Below, one piece after another: positions 26,592 through 37,521 of a stretch of 64,000 nucleotides of DNA. Position numbers and translations under genes: made by a program. Below the pieces are notes generated by a model. It was not told the origin of the DNA, did no database searches, and saw only the letters and a list, made by a program, of their open reading frames with translations. Within the stretch, counting starts at the first letter, position 1; each line of letters starts with the position of its first letter. Source of the stretch: Sandaracinus sp. (GTDB taxonomy: Bacteria; Myxococcota_A; Polyangia; Polyangiales; Houyiibacteriaceae); assembly GCA_020633125.1 (NCBI GenBank), contig JACKEH010000015.1, forward strand, positions 1 to 64,000. Direction: 5' to 3'.

Positions 26592-27434
26592 TCACTCGTG
26601 CGGGACCTTTCGTGGACCGACCACCACGTAAAAATCGACCGGAATCCAAGGGAAGTCGCGCTGATGGCGATCACGGAGATCCCTCTCGGTGGATCGCAAC
26701 GCCTCCGCCGCCGCCCCGGCACGAAGCCCCTCGAGCCGAAGCTCGATTTGTTCCCGCGTGTCGTCGTCTTGAACCAGCGCGTACATCTCTTCGAGGTGTC
26801 GAATCGCTTGGTCGAAGCGACCCAGGGTCTCGAGATGTGACGCGTTCGTCAGCGCCAACCAGGGTGGTCCTGCGCCAAGACGGGCAGCGGTGACCATGTG
26901 GTCGGACCCGACGGAACGAAAGCGCTCTTTCTCCGCGACGTCGTCCGTCAGCGAAGGCAGCTCGTACGCATACGTCGCCGCCAACTCCCACGTCAGCTCC
27001 CCGTCGTCGGGAAAGCGCTCGAGCCCCCGCTCCAAGTAACGAACGGCTTCGAGCCCCTCCTCTAGCGTCGGACGCGTCGGGCGGTACAGACCCATCGTCG
27101 TCGCCCACGAGTACACACGGCGAAAGTCGGGGTCCAACGCCACGATGACGTCCGCGTAGCGGTAGACGTTCTCGACGTCGCCGCGGTGAGCGAACTCGTC
27201 GCCGACGTACACCAACGCCTTCATCCACACGAGGTCCGCCAAGGCCTCGTCGTGTCCGAGCGCGAAGCGACGCATCCACACCGGGCTCGGTAAGTAGTAG
27301 ACGTCTTCGTACGCCGTGGCCCCCAAGAAGCGGTCCATGGCTTCTGCACGAAGGTAGGTCATCGCCAGGGCGGCCACGATCGCGAGAGTCAGCCCACGCA
27401 CGTGTCGAAGAGTACGCCGCGCGGCGCGTCGCAA
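26592..27434 (-). CDS. TPR-like protein with N-terminal membrane anchor
   Basis: About 270-280 residues. One hydrophobic segment (LTLAIVAALAMTYLRAEAM) lies at the N-terminus, followed by helical repeats resembling TPRs (YRYADVIVALDPDFRRVYSWA, ALERFPDDGELTWELAATY-like, LTNASHLETLGRFDQAIRHLEEMYAL). Start choice is uncertain: the full frame begins with TTG at 27434, GTG at 27401 gives a cleaner signal anchor, and neither has a ribosome site. It sits between two pilin-type genes, so a pilus-associated role is inferred. Catalytic motifs are absent. Confidence 0.75.
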   Translation of the reverse strand: MRRAARRTLRHVRGLTLAIVAALAMTYLRAEAMDRFLGATAYEDVYYLPSPVWMRRFALGHDEALADLVWMKALVYVGDEFAHRGDVENVYRYADVIVALDPDFRRVYSWATTMGLYRPTRPTLEEGLEAVRYLERGLERFPDDGELTWELAATYAYELPSLTDDVAEKERFRSVGSDHMVTAARLGAGPPWLALTNASHLETLGRFDQAIRHLEEMYALVQDDDTREQIELRLEGLRAGAAAEALRSTERDLRDRHQRDFPWIPVDFYVVVGPRKVPHE

Positions 27435-27439
27435 GACGA

Positions 27440-27469
27440 AAAACGGCGCGCCCGAAGGCGCGCCGTTTT
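27440..27469 (-). terminator. Strong intrinsic terminator after the pilin gene
   Basis: A perfect 13-bp stem (AAAACGGCGCGCC, 27440-27452, with 27457-27469) closes a four-base loop. On the minus strand it is followed by TTTTTCG. It lies 22 bases beyond the pilin stop and would separate abundant pilin mRNA from the downstream TPR and pseudopilin genes. Confidence 0.92.
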
Positions 27470-27491
27470 CCCTCGCTCTACGAGGACTCGT

Positions 27492-28121
27492 TCACTCGAG
27501 CTCGTTCTGAACGAAGATCTCGGCGTTGCGGTAGAGCGTGTTGCCCTGGTCCACACCGACCGAGAGCTCGAAGAGGCTGTCGACGTCGTCCTGGTCGAGG
27601 TCGCCGATCGCCTGGAGCTGGTAGAGGCGGGCGCCGATGGCCGTGGTGTCGCCGCAGACCACACCGAGGCTGACGGCCGTCGCGCCGTTGCCCACGTTGA
27701 CGACGTCGTACTGGTAGTAAATCGGGTCCGAGACCTGCCAGTTGAGCGCGACGAAGGCGTCCGCCGTGGCATCCGCCGACGAGTTCGCCGGCCACGCGAT
27801 CGTGTACTTCTGGTCGGTCGGGGCGCGGCCGCCGGGGAGCGTGGTCGTGGTGGTCGTACCGACGGTGGTGTGGCAGCGCGTCGTGTTGCTGGCACCCGCC
27901 GCACGACCGATCATGTCGCGCGCCGAACGACCCCGCGTGTAGAGGTCGGCAGCGCCCGTGAACATCGCCTTGAGGTTCGCCGGGGCCTCGGAGGTCTTCG
28001 AGCGCTTGATGTAGTTGATGAAGGCCGGAATCGCGATGGCGGCCAGAATGCCGATGATCGCCACGACGATCATGAGCTCGATGAGCGTGAAACCTTCTTG
28101 CTTGCGGCGGCGGTTGAGCAT
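27492..28121 (-). CDS. pilA: Type IV pilin (major pilin candidate)
   Basis: A 209-residue prepilin. The ATG at 28121 has AAGGAG 8 bases upstream. The leader [10 protein letters not shown] is cleaved before [24 protein letters not shown], the canonical N-methyl-Phe helix with Glu5. The C-terminal globular domain has Cys residues in TTRCHTTVG and LGVVCGDT and a Thr run, and ends [18 protein letters not shown] sigma54-type promoter lies at 28179-28194 and a strong terminator follows, the signature of a highly expressed pilin unit. PilA is the best name, but another pilin-type gene is directly upstream, so which is the major subunit is not proven. Confidence 0.93.
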   Translation of the reverse strand: MLNRRRKQEGFTLIELMIVVAIIGILAAIAIPAFINYIKRSKTSEAPANLKAMFTGAADLYTRGRSARDMIGRAAGASNTTRCHTTVGTTTTTTLPGGRAPTDQKYTIAWPANSSADATADAFVALNWQVSDPIYYQYDVVNVGNGATAVSLGVVCGDTTAIGARLYQLQAIGDLDQDDVDSLFELSVGVDQGNTLYRNAEIFVQNELE

Positions 28122-28178
28122 GGGCGTTCTCCTTCGGGTGGGCTCGGAATCGAGCTTTCGTCGTCTGACCCTCACCTA

Positions 28179-28194
28179 AGCAGATGCCGTGCCA
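28179..28194 (-). promoter_or_regulatory. Sigma54 (-24/-12) promoter of the pilin gene
   Basis: Read on the minus strand the sequence is CTGGCACGGCATCTGCTT (core 28194-28179), matching TGGCACG-N4-TTGC with correct GG/GC spacing and one mismatch in the -12 box. Transcription would start near 28168, giving a leader of about 47 bases to the ATG at 28121. The PilR-type activator encoded 0.8 kb upstream is the likely regulator. Confidence 0.85.
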
Positions 28195-28278
28195 GTATGT
28201 TTTTCCCGCGAAACTGTCACCTGCCGGCCGCAGACTGACGTGGGACGTCACCGCGCGCTGGCGTGGTGACGTTTTGCG

Positions 28279-28809
28279 TCACTCCCAACCAGCCGAGTTG
28301 CTCACCCAGACCGACTCTCGGTGCGAGGTGACGTCGAAGCAGACCGTGACTCCATCCCCGTCGAGGTCACCGATGGCTTGCGCCACGAACCAGAACTCGG
28401 TGTTCACGACACCCCCCGCGGCATTGCCACAACCCGGCAAGCCTCCCGCGACCCCTGCTCCCGGAAGTCCGGCGAACGTGTCGAACTGGAAGCGCACGGC
28501 GCCGTCCGGGGACGCTCCGAGCTGGAGCCAGTTCTGTGGCGCTGGGGCGCCCCACCCACGCTGCTCGCCCCCCGACGGCATCGCTGCAGGATTCGGCGTC
28601 GCCACGTTCGCGTATTGGTTGAACTCCGCGCGGTACGACTCCTGGCGCTGCTTGATCTCGGCCAAGAAGCTCGTCGCCTCGGTCGTCCGGCTCTTGTGGA
28701 TGTAGCTGGTGAACGAAGGAACTGCGATGGCAGCCAGGATTCCGACGATCGCCACGACGATCATCAGCTCCATCAGAGTGAATCCGCTCTCGGCCCGTCG
28801 ACTGCGCAT
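28279..28809 (-). CDS. Second type IV pilin-type protein
   Basis: A 176-residue prepilin starting at the ATG at 28809 with AAGGAG upstream. The leader MRSRRAESG precedes [24 protein letters not shown], with Glu5 conserved. The globular domain contains LPGCGNAAGG and VTVCFDVTS Cys residues and the shared FVAQAIGDLDGDGV motif. It lies between pilR and the sigma54-driven pilin; the 157-bp gap to that pilin holds the promoter. It has no sigma54 box of its own that I can see, so it may be read from the pilR side. Confidence 0.92.
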   Translation of the reverse strand: MRSRRAESGFTLMELMIVVAIVGILAAIAVPSFTSYIHKSRTTEATSFLAEIKQRQESYRAEFNQYANVATPNPAAMPSGGEQRGWGAPAPQNWLQLGASPDGAVRFQFDTFAGLPGAGVAGGLPGCGNAAGGVVNTEFWFVAQAIGDLDGDGVTVCFDVTSHRESVWVSNSAGWE

Positions 28810-28937
28810 CGCTGACTCCTTCGGCGCGCGACGGCGCCACGGCTGAATCCGAGACGGAAGACTACCATCGTGGCGGCCGCACCGTCGCGACGATCGCAGG
28901 CAAAGGCTGCGCCGCCGACGAAGCGGCGCCCGAGGGC

Positions 28938-30359
<1,422 letters not shown>

Positions 30360-30384
30360 CCCGCGTCGATGGGAACCCGCGACG

Positions 30385-31404
30385 TCACTCCGACGCGGTC
30401 GCCGCGCTTGTCGGAACGGCCGGGGCCGTCTCGGTCGACGCCCCCTCCGGCATCGTTTCGGCCGACGTCTCGTTGGCGGTCGGACTGCCCGACGGCGGCT
30501 CTTCGCCCACGGCTACGTCGGTAGGGGGAGCGCGCCGCGACGCCGCGGGGTGGTTGCTTTCGGAAGAACGTGCGCCCGGCGTCGCGCGAAGACGCCGGTA
30601 CGCGACGAGCCGGGCGTGGTACGGCCTCGGATCCTCGGCGACTTCCATCGCTCGAACGAACGCGGCTTCCGCTTCGTCGGGGCGACCGAGCTCGTGCAAC
30701 AAGATGCCTCGGCCGACATGCGCGGGGGCGAAGCGCGGATCGTTTTCCAACACCGCGTCGTAGATGGCGAGGGCGTCCTCGAGACGCCGTGCGTTGATCA
30801 GCAGGGCCGCGAGGGGAAGCTGCAGCGTCCGCGTGCCCGGCCGATGCCGAAGGCCGTCGCGAAACGCCGCCTCGGCGCCTTCGAGATCGCCGACCTGGTG
30901 GCGCGCGAGGCCGAGCGCCTTCCACGTCTCGGCGTGCTCGGGCGCGAGCTCGCACGCCCGCTCGAGAGGTGCGACCGCCGCGTCGGCTTGGTTCCAGCGA
31001 AGCAAGCGTGTGCCGAGCACCCGATGCGCGTAGGCGCTCTCGGGCGCGATCTCGATCGCCCGGCCGTACGCGCGAAGCGCCGCGTCGTAGTCCCGCTGCA
31101 GCTCGTGCGTGAACGCGATCTCGACCACGGGGCGCGGGTCGCGCGGGCGCAACGCCGCCAAACGCGCGAACGCCACCCGTGCACGCTCGGGTCGGTCGGC
31201 CATCAGCTCGGCCCGCGCGAGCTCGAGCCAACGCGAGCCTTTGTCGGGCGCATCGGCGGCGGCCTGCGCGAACCGCTCCGCGGCACGAACGAAGTCCCCT
31301 TCGGCCATCGCACGTCGCCCGAGGCGCACGTCGCGCGGCGCACATCCGACCAACGTGCCGACCACGAGGGCGAGCAGACCAAGCCGCGCTTGACGACGAA
31401 GCAC
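30385..31404 (-). CDS. TPR lipoprotein beside pilR (Tgl/PilF-like candidate)
   Basis: A 339-residue lipoprotein. The GTG at 31404 (preceded by GGGGC) gives MLRRQARLGLLALVVGTLVGC, with the lipobox ending at Cys21. Seven or so TPR motifs follow (for example FVRAAERFAQAAADAP, YAHRVLGTRLLRWNQADAAVAPLERACELAP, AWKALGLARHQVGDLEGAEAAF), then a Ser/Thr/Pro/Glu-rich tail of about 70 residues. TPR lipoproteins such as Tgl/PilF assemble the PilQ secretin, and the position next to pilR makes that role plausible, though not demonstrated. The downstream pilR start is 25 bases away. Confidence 0.82.
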   Translation of the reverse strand: MLRRQARLGLLALVVGTLVGCAPRDVRLGRRAMAEGDFVRAAERFAQAAADAPDKGSRWLELARAELMADRPERARVAFARLAALRPRDPRPVVEIAFTHELQRDYDAALRAYGRAIEIAPESAYAHRVLGTRLLRWNQADAAVAPLERACELAPEHAETWKALGLARHQVGDLEGAEAAFRDGLRHRPGTRTLQLPLAALLINARRLEDALAIYDAVLENDPRFAPAHVGRGILLHELGRPDEAEAAFVRAMEVAEDPRPYHARLVAYRRLRATPGARSSESNHPAASRRAPPTDVAVGEEPPSGSPTANETSAETMPEGASTETAPAVPTSAATASE

Positions 31405-31425
31405 GCCCCACGAATGCTCGCGCGC

Positions 31426-31710
31426 ATGGAACGAAGCACCCTCGCCCGAATCCTGACGCAGGCCACCGGCGTGAAAGGCGACGCCGACACCTGGGAAGCC
31501 GAAGAGGGACATCGGCTGACGTTCTACATCGGCCAGGCGGGGCAGGCGATGGTGGTCGCGAACGTCGCCAAGGTGCGCTTCGACGAGGGCTTCCTTCAGC
31601 TCACCCGCGTCGGCCGTGACGGCGAGCTTTTCGTCGCCTACGAGGTGGTGCACGGTCTCGGGGTGGTCCTGCCCGAGGACAAGGCGGGGCGCCGCGCCGG
31701 CTTCCTCTGA
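31426..31710 (+). CDS. Small conserved-looking hypothetical protein
   Basis: A 94-residue soluble protein (MERSTLARILTQATGVKG and on) with a compact alpha/beta look: helix 1-15, then beta strands LTFYIGQ, AMVVANVAKVRF, GFLQLTRV, GELFVAYEVVHGLGVVLP. I do not recognise the family. It is divergent from the TPR lipoprotein with only 21 bases between start codons, and has an alternative ATG at 31414. No ribosome site is visible, so initiation may be leaderless. Confidence 0.65.
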   Translation: MERSTLARILTQATGVKGDADTWEAEEGHRLTFYIGQAGQAMVVANVAKVRFDEGFLQLTRVGRDGELFVAYEVVHGLGVVLPEDKAGRRAGFL

Positions 31711-31830
31711 CTTCCGCGGCGGTCGCGAACCACACGCGAGACCCGCGCCTTCCGTGGCTCCACGAAGAGCCGGGCCGACTTCCTCTGACTCGAGGACGGT
31801 CGCGTAAGCACGCCCCGAAAGCTCCCGCGC
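31701..31830. repeat. Partial duplication of a gene 3' end
   Basis: GCCGGCTTCCTCTGACT across the stop codon of the small gene (about 31697) reappears as GCCGACTTCCTCTGACT at about 31775, 78 bp downstream, with further similarity GGTCGCG and CACGC after it. A third weak block (CTTCCGTGGCTC) lies between. The copy is non-coding. Confidence 0.55.
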
Positions 31831-31853
31831 GCCGCCAACCTCGAGCCGAGGGA

Positions 31854-34373
31854 CTACCGCCGCTCCAAGAGCCGCAATGCCGTGCGCAGCAGCTCGTCGG
31901 CGTCGGTCGGCTTCGTGACGTAGGCGTCGACGCCGGCGTCGAAGCCCCGAATGCGGTCGAGACGCTCGGCCTTCGACGTGACCATGACGATCGGCACGTC
32001 GCGGTAAGCCTCGAGCGCGCGAAGGCGGCGGGTCAGCTCGTAGCCGTCCATCGTGGGCATCACGACGTCGGTCGAGACGAGGTCGAAGGTCTGGGTGCGC
32101 GCGATCGCGAGCCCTTCTTCGCCGTCTCGTGCGACCACGACCTCGCAACCCGCGCCTTCGAACGCCCGTCGCAGCGCCTCGCGAATCACGTCGGCGTCTT
32201 CGACCACGAGCACACGGGCTCGCGCGCTCGCGCTGGGCGCGCCGTGGGCGACGGGCTCAGGAAGTTCCGCGAGCACCGGCCGCGAGGTCGCGAGCTCCAC
32301 CACCGCGGGCAAATCGAGCACCACCACCGGCCGGTCGCCCACGAGCGTCGCGCCCGCCGCGCCGGGGATACGCTGCAACAAGGTGCCGAGCGTCTTGAGC
32401 ACGACCTCCTGCCGCCCGAGGAACCCGTCGCACGCCACCGCGACCACCCGCTTGCCGAGGTCGACGAGCACGATCGGCAGCTCGTTCGGAAGGTCGCCCG
32501 CCGAACGTTCCCATCCGAGCACCCGCCCGAGCCGCAGCAGCGGAAGCTCGACCCCACCGTCGAGGATCGTCTCTCGCGTGCCGGTCAGCCGCACCTCCTC
32601 TGGGGGTAGAGCGAGGGTGCGCTGCACGAGGTCGAGCGGCATGGCCAACGTCTGGCCCGCGACCCGCACCAGGAGAACCTGCACGATCGCGAGCGTCAGT
32701 GGGAGCCGCAGCTCGAAGGTCGTGCCTTCGCCGAGCCGTGACTCGACGTGCACGGTGCCTTTGAGACGCGCGAGCGTCTCGCGGACGACGTCGAGCCCCA
32801 CGCCGCGCCCGGAGACGTCGCTGACGCTCTCCGCGGTCGAAAACCCCGGTGCGAAGATCAGGTCCGCGAGCTGGTCCTCGCTCATCTCGGTCGCCCGCGC
32901 CTCGGACACCACGCCACGTTCCACCGCCCGCCGCCGGACCTTCGCGGTGTCGATGCCGCCGCCGTCGTCGCGCAACGAGAGCACGACCTGGCTGCCGCGA
33001 TGCTGCGCCGAGAGCGCCACGAGACCCTCGCGAGGTTTGCCCGCGGCTTCCCTCGTCGCGGGCGTTTCGAGGCCGTGGTCGATCGCGTTGCGCAGCAAGT
33101 GGAGCAGCGGTTCGTCGAGTTGCTCCACCAAGACCTTGTCGAGCTCGACGTCTTCGCCGTGGGTCTCGAGGCGGACCTCTTTGCCGAGCTGCTGCGCGAG
33201 CTGCCGCACCGTGCGCGGATAACGAGACCAGCCACGGCCGACCGGCAACATGCGGAGCTTCATCACTTGGTCGCGAAGCTGTCCGCTGACGAGCTCGAGC
33301 CCCCGCTGCGCTTGATCGAGATCTTGGCGCAGCTCCTCGAAGCCACGTTGAACGCGCCCGAGCTCGGCCGCGACCTCCGGAGGCAACTGCACTTTGGTGC
33401 GCGCCGCGCCGCGACGGCGGTGCAACGAGAGCTCGCGGGTGAGCGTGTGAAGATCCCCGAGGCCTCCGCCGAGCTTGCCTTTGGCGAGGATGAGCTCACC
33501 CACGAGGTCCAAGAGCTGGTCGAGCTTCGAAAAATCGATGCGTAGCGTGGTCTGCGCCTTCGGAGCCTCCGCCTTGGCCGCTTCGGGCTCGACGACACGT
33601 GGCGTCGAGGGCGCGCTGCGACCCGGGTCGTGCAGCCGCGACAACAAAGGCGCTTCGTCGACGTCGAGAGGCGCGCGCGCCGCGGCGCGCTCGAGCAGCG
33701 CACCCGCGACGTCGACCGTCGCCAGCAAGACGTCGATCACCACACGGTCGACCGGGCGCCGACGATCCCGCAGCTGCCCCACCAGGTCTTCGGCCGCGTG
33801 CGTGACCCGCGCGAGCTTCTTCAGGCCCACGAACCCGCTCGAGCCCTTCAGCGTGTGCAGGTCGCGAAAGAGCGCGCGCACGAGCTCCGGATCGTCCGGA
33901 CGCCGTTCGAGCTCCAGAAGAATCGCTGCGACCGACTCGAGCCGTTCGCGGCTCTCGTCGAGGAAAGGCTCGATCATGTCGGCGTCGACGTTCGGCTCCC
34001 AATGCCGGTCGTCGGGCGGGCTCGGCACGCTCGGGGGCGCGGCGGGCTCCTCGCGTACGAAGGCTTCGGCGAGGGCGCGTAGGCGCGAGGCGTCGTAACG
34101 CGCGCCGGACTCGTCGGCGTTCGCGAGCGCTTCGAGGGCCTCTTCGAGCGCCACGACGGCTTCGTCGAGCGCGCCGGATTCGTCGCCTCGGAGCCCGGCG
34201 CGCAAGGTCTCGGTCGCCAACCGCGCGAGCTCCGGCATCGAGCTGGCCGCGGCGTCCAACGCGAGCGCCTGCAGGCGCTCCGCGAAGCCTTCGCGGTCGT
34301 CCCTCCCGAGCGCCCCACGCGCCGCCCGAAGCAGCGGTCGGACGTCTTCCAGGAAGCTCGCGATCGCGGTCAT
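31854..34373 (-). CDS. cheA: CheA-type histidine kinase with C-terminal receiver
   Basis: An 839-residue hybrid kinase starting at the ATG at 34373. An N-terminal Hpt-like helical domain without an obvious phospho-His (1-90) precedes the real Hpt with His173 in DLHTLKGSSGF. Next come the dimerisation helices (LDQLLDLVGELILAKGKL), a HATPase with N box HLLRNAIDHGLE and G box DDGGGID, a CheW-like regulatory domain (about 550-690), and a receiver with the Asp in LVSTDVVMPTMDGYEL and Lys in YVTKP. The start overlaps the cheR stop by 4 bases. With no separate CheY in the operon, the receiver is probably a phosphate sink or the output. Confidence 0.95.
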   Translation of the reverse strand: MTAIASFLEDVRPLLRAARGALGRDDREGFAERLQALALDAAASSMPELARLATETLRAGLRGDESGALDEAVVALEEALEALANADESGARYDASRLRALAEAFVREEPAAPPSVPSPPDDRHWEPNVDADMIEPFLDESRERLESVAAILLELERRPDDPELVRALFRDLHTLKGSSGFVGLKKLARVTHAAEDLVGQLRDRRRPVDRVVIDVLLATVDVAGALLERAAARAPLDVDEAPLLSRLHDPGRSAPSTPRVVEPEAAKAEAPKAQTTLRIDFSKLDQLLDLVGELILAKGKLGGGLGDLHTLTRELSLHRRRGAARTKVQLPPEVAAELGRVQRGFEELRQDLDQAQRGLELVSGQLRDQVMKLRMLPVGRGWSRYPRTVRQLAQQLGKEVRLETHGEDVELDKVLVEQLDEPLLHLLRNAIDHGLETPATREAAGKPREGLVALSAQHRGSQVVLSLRDDGGGIDTAKVRRRAVERGVVSEARATEMSEDQLADLIFAPGFSTAESVSDVSGRGVGLDVVRETLARLKGTVHVESRLGEGTTFELRLPLTLAIVQVLLVRVAGQTLAMPLDLVQRTLALPPEEVRLTGTRETILDGGVELPLLRLGRVLGWERSAGDLPNELPIVLVDLGKRVVAVACDGFLGRQEVVLKTLGTLLQRIPGAAGATLVGDRPVVVLDLPAVVELATSRPVLAELPEPVAHGAPSASARARVLVVEDADVIREALRRAFEGAGCEVVVARDGEEGLAIARTQTFDLVSTDVVMPTMDGYELTRRLRALEAYRDVPIVMVTSKAERLDRIRGFDAGVDAYVTKPTDADELLRTALRLLERR

Positions 34374-35557
34374 CGGCCTCTCCGGAGAGTGGCGGGAGGA
34401 ACGACGCCGTGGCGTCGCAGGAAACGTTCGATGCCACCGCTGGGCGCGACCACCACGAGCCGTTCGCCCAAGACCTGCGCCGCGCGGGCGAGCTCGCGAC
34501 CCACGTCGTCGTCCGCGAAACGCAGTCGAGTCACGTCGAGCTCCCCGCCCTCGCGGAGGAGCGGCGCAAGCGCCGAGCGGGTGCGCGCGAGACCGAGCGC
34601 CCCTTCGAGCTCTCCCTCCAGCTGGCCGAGCGGCGGTCCTTTCACGGGGGCGACGGCGGCCACGGGGGAAGGGGATTCGACCACCGTCTCGCGCGCCTGC
34701 TCCACCCGCGCGTCGACCCGCACCGCGCCGCCTTCGACCCGTCGGTAGAGCACGCCGTCGTCGGTGCGTATCGCTTCGGCGCCACGAACGTCGCCTGCGT
34801 GATCCGCGTAGCCCAGCGCCACGTAGCCGCCTTCGCGCACCGCCCCGAAGAGCTGCTCCAGCACGCGCGTACGTGTGGCCGCGTCGAAGTAGATCAACAC
34901 GTTGCGGCAGAGCACGAGATCCAACCCACGTGGGTAGGCGTCGGTCAGCAGGTTCTGGACCGCGAAACGAACGCCCTTGCGGTAGGACGGGTGGACGGAG
35001 CGGCGTGCACCTTCGACCACGAACGCCGCCTCGAGCATCTCCTCGGGTACGTCTCGGAGTCGCTCGAGGTCGTAGGTTCCGATCTCGGCGCACCGAATCG
35101 CTTCGCCGCTCAAGTCGGTCGCGAGAACGTCGAGCGCGACGTCCGGGAACGCGCCGCGGACCAGCAACGCCATCGTGTACGCCTCTTCGCCCGACGCACA
35201 CCCCGCGCTCCAGATCCGTAGCGACCGCGACTCGGCTTCGGCGCGCGCGACGAGCTCCGGCAACGCGACCCGACGTAGCGCGCGAAGCTGCCGAGGGTGT
35301 CGGTAGAACCGGGTCTCGCCGACCCGCAGCGATTCGACGAGGGTCGCGAGCTCGGCGACGTCGCCTGCGAGGACACGTTCGACGTAGCGCGCGCGGGTCT
35401 CGGCACGCGCGGCCCGGCGCGCGTCGACCCTCGCTTCGAGGAGCCAACGCTGCCGCTCCGCGAGGTGCAGGCCGGCGTGTTTGGCGACGTGGCTCGCCAA
35501 CGCGTCCAGCTCGCCCCGACCCTCTGGCTCGTCGTCGCGCGCCACCACGGGGCTCAT
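34370..35557 (-). CDS. cheR: CheR methyltransferase with STAS-like C-terminal extension
   Basis: S-adenosylmethionine-dependent methyltransferase that methylates glutamates of the co-encoded chemoreceptor. It is 395 residues. The N-terminal helical domain contains SLRVGETRFYRHP, and the SAM site is RIWSAGCASGEEAYTMALL, followed by LCRNVLIYFD. Residues about 335-390 (GELDVTRLRFADDDVGREL, then GERLVVVAPSGGIERFLRRHGV) have the strand-helix pattern of a STAS domain, without a clear phospho-Ser; this is my reading, not a firm assignment. ATGA overlaps join it to mcp upstream and cheA downstream. No CheB methylesterase is encoded nearby. Confidence 0.93.
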   Translation of the reverse strand: MSPVVARDDEPEGRGELDALASHVAKHAGLHLAERQRWLLEARVDARRAARAETRARYVERVLAGDVAELATLVESLRVGETRFYRHPRQLRALRRVALPELVARAEAESRSLRIWSAGCASGEEAYTMALLVRGAFPDVALDVLATDLSGEAIRCAEIGTYDLERLRDVPEEMLEAAFVVEGARRSVHPSYRKGVRFAVQNLLTDAYPRGLDLVLCRNVLIYFDAATRTRVLEQLFGAVREGGYVALGYADHAGDVRGAEAIRTDDGVLYRRVEGGAVRVDARVEQARETVVESPSPVAAVAPVKGPPLGQLEGELEGALGLARTRSALAPLLREGGELDVTRLRFADDDVGRELARAAQVLGERLVVVAPSGGIERFLRRHGVVPPATLRRGR

Positions 35558-37521
35558 CGTCCGGGCAGGGCCTTCGTCGTCGGTTTCGCCGGCTCGGGAA
35601 GCGCATCGAGCTCGACACGCGACGGATCGATCTTGAAGCCCTTCACACTCTCTTCGAGGCCGTGCGCCAGGCGATGCAGGTGCTCGCCTTGATCCACGGC
35701 TTCTTCGCTCGACGAGAGCACGTCGGCCGCGATGCGCTGCACGGTGTCCATGTTCCGCGCGATCTCGTCGCTCGCCACGGCTTGCTCCTGGACCGCCTGC
35801 GCCGTGTCTTCGACGACCTGGTTGAGGCTCTGAAGGTCGGCGAGGGTGAGCGTGACGAGCTTCGTGCCTTCCTCGACCTCGCGTGTGCCCGCTTCCATCG
35901 CGCGGACGGCGTCGACGGTCTGCTCGCGAATCGTCGCGATGAGCTCTTCGATGTCGCGCGCGCTCTGACCGACTCGCTTGGCGAGGCCGCTCACCTCGTC
36001 GGCGACCACCGCGAAGCCCTTGCCGTGCTCACCCGCGTGCGCGGCTTCGATGGCCGCGTTCAGCGCGAGCAGGGTGGTCTGGTCGCTGATCTGCCGGATG
36101 ACCTCGACGATGTTCCCGATGCGCTTGCCGCTCTCACCGAGCTCGTGAATGCGCGCCGCCGCTCCGTCGACCGTCGTCCGAATGCCCTGCATGCGCGCGA
36201 TGGCGTCTTGCACCGCGGCGCCGCTCTTTCGGGCGACCCGCGTGGCTTCGGTCGCGTTCTCCGCGACCTGCTGAATCGACGCCGAAAGCTCCGTCACGGC
36301 GGCCGTCGAGCTCTCGGTCCGGCGTGCTTGTTCCTGCGCGCCTTCGAGCATCTGCCGCGAGGCCGCGCCGATCTCGGCGCTCGACGCGCCCACCTGGAAG
36401 GCCGCGCGCTGCACCTTCGCGGCCAGGTCGTGGATGTGCCCGAAGACCGCGTTCAGGTTCTCTGCGAGCCGGCCGAGCTCGTCTTTGCGTCCGACCTCCA
36501 AGCGACGGGTGAGGTCGCCCTGACCCCGCGCGAGATCCTCCGTGGCGGCGACGTAGACGTTGATGCGACGCGTGATGAACCACGCGAGGAACCAGCCGAC
36601 CACGAGCGTGAACGATGCGATCAGACCGAGGGTCAAGAGCGAGTCGTGAAGCTTCTCTTCGCCCTCGCGCGCCTCGCGGGGCTCACGCAGGAAGTAGAAG
36701 TCGCCCACGTCGCCGAGCTCGGTGCCGCGGTAGGCCACGACCTCTTCTTGTTGCGCGAAGTGGTAGGTCTGGCCTTCGACCTGCATCGCGTCGACTTGGC
36801 GATCCCCGTCTTGAACCCGAACCCATTTTTCGGGATCCGTCGCGGCAAAGACCTCCTCCGGACGCGCCGGAAGGATCGTGAAGCCGCCCACGTCCCCGAC
36901 GAACACGGGCAGCACGCGGCGACTGGGCTCGGAGTGGGAGCTCTCGGAGTATTCGCGGGCGAGGTCCTCGAAGGGCACGCCGAGGATGAGCGCCGCGACG
37001 ACCTCGCCGTCGGCGTTTCGGGCCGCGCTCGACGAGACCTGCATCAGGCGGCCTCCGACGATTGCGAGCGCGTCGGTGAGCACGAGCCCCGAGAGCGCGT
37101 CCCGCACGAGCCGCGACTGCGCGACCTCGGCCGCGGGCAGCGACGTCAGCCCCTCGCCCCGAATCGCGCGGCCCTCGCGATCGACGAAGAGCACGAGCTC
37201 CGGGGCGGACGTCGCTTCGAGCGCCTCCGCGATGCGTTTTCCGACCGTCGGTCCTTCGCCGGCGGGCAAGGCTGCCGCGACGTCGAAGGCCCCGAGCGCG
37301 AGGGCGGCGTTCGCGGCCATGGCGTCGCCGAGCCGTGCGCGTGTCGTGTCGAAGCGCTCCTGGTGACGCCCGAGGAACTGACTTCGGCTCGTCTCCTCGT
37401 GGGTTTGGTAGACGCGCCACGCGCCGATCGCCGCTTCGGCCACGCCGACCAGCAGGATGGTCAGCATGATCTGCGCGCGCAGACCGAAGCGGGCACGACG
37501 ACGGGGTCGAGGTTCGCTCAT
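35554..37521 (-). CDS. Methyl-accepting chemotaxis protein
   Basis: A 655-residue transmembrane receptor starting at the ATG at 37521. TM1 is about residues 16-36, followed by a periplasmic sensor of about 260 residues with a Cache-like pattern ([19 protein letters not shown], then [12 protein letters not shown]). TM2 is about 296-318, then HAMP (319-370) and the signalling domain, with the hairpin tip [28 protein letters not shown]-like text (here [22 protein letters not shown]). It lacks a C-terminal NWETF-type pentapeptide. Overlaps of 4 bases with cheW and cheR indicate a coupled operon. The ligand is unknown. Confidence 0.95.
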   Translation of the reverse strand: [655 protein letters not shown]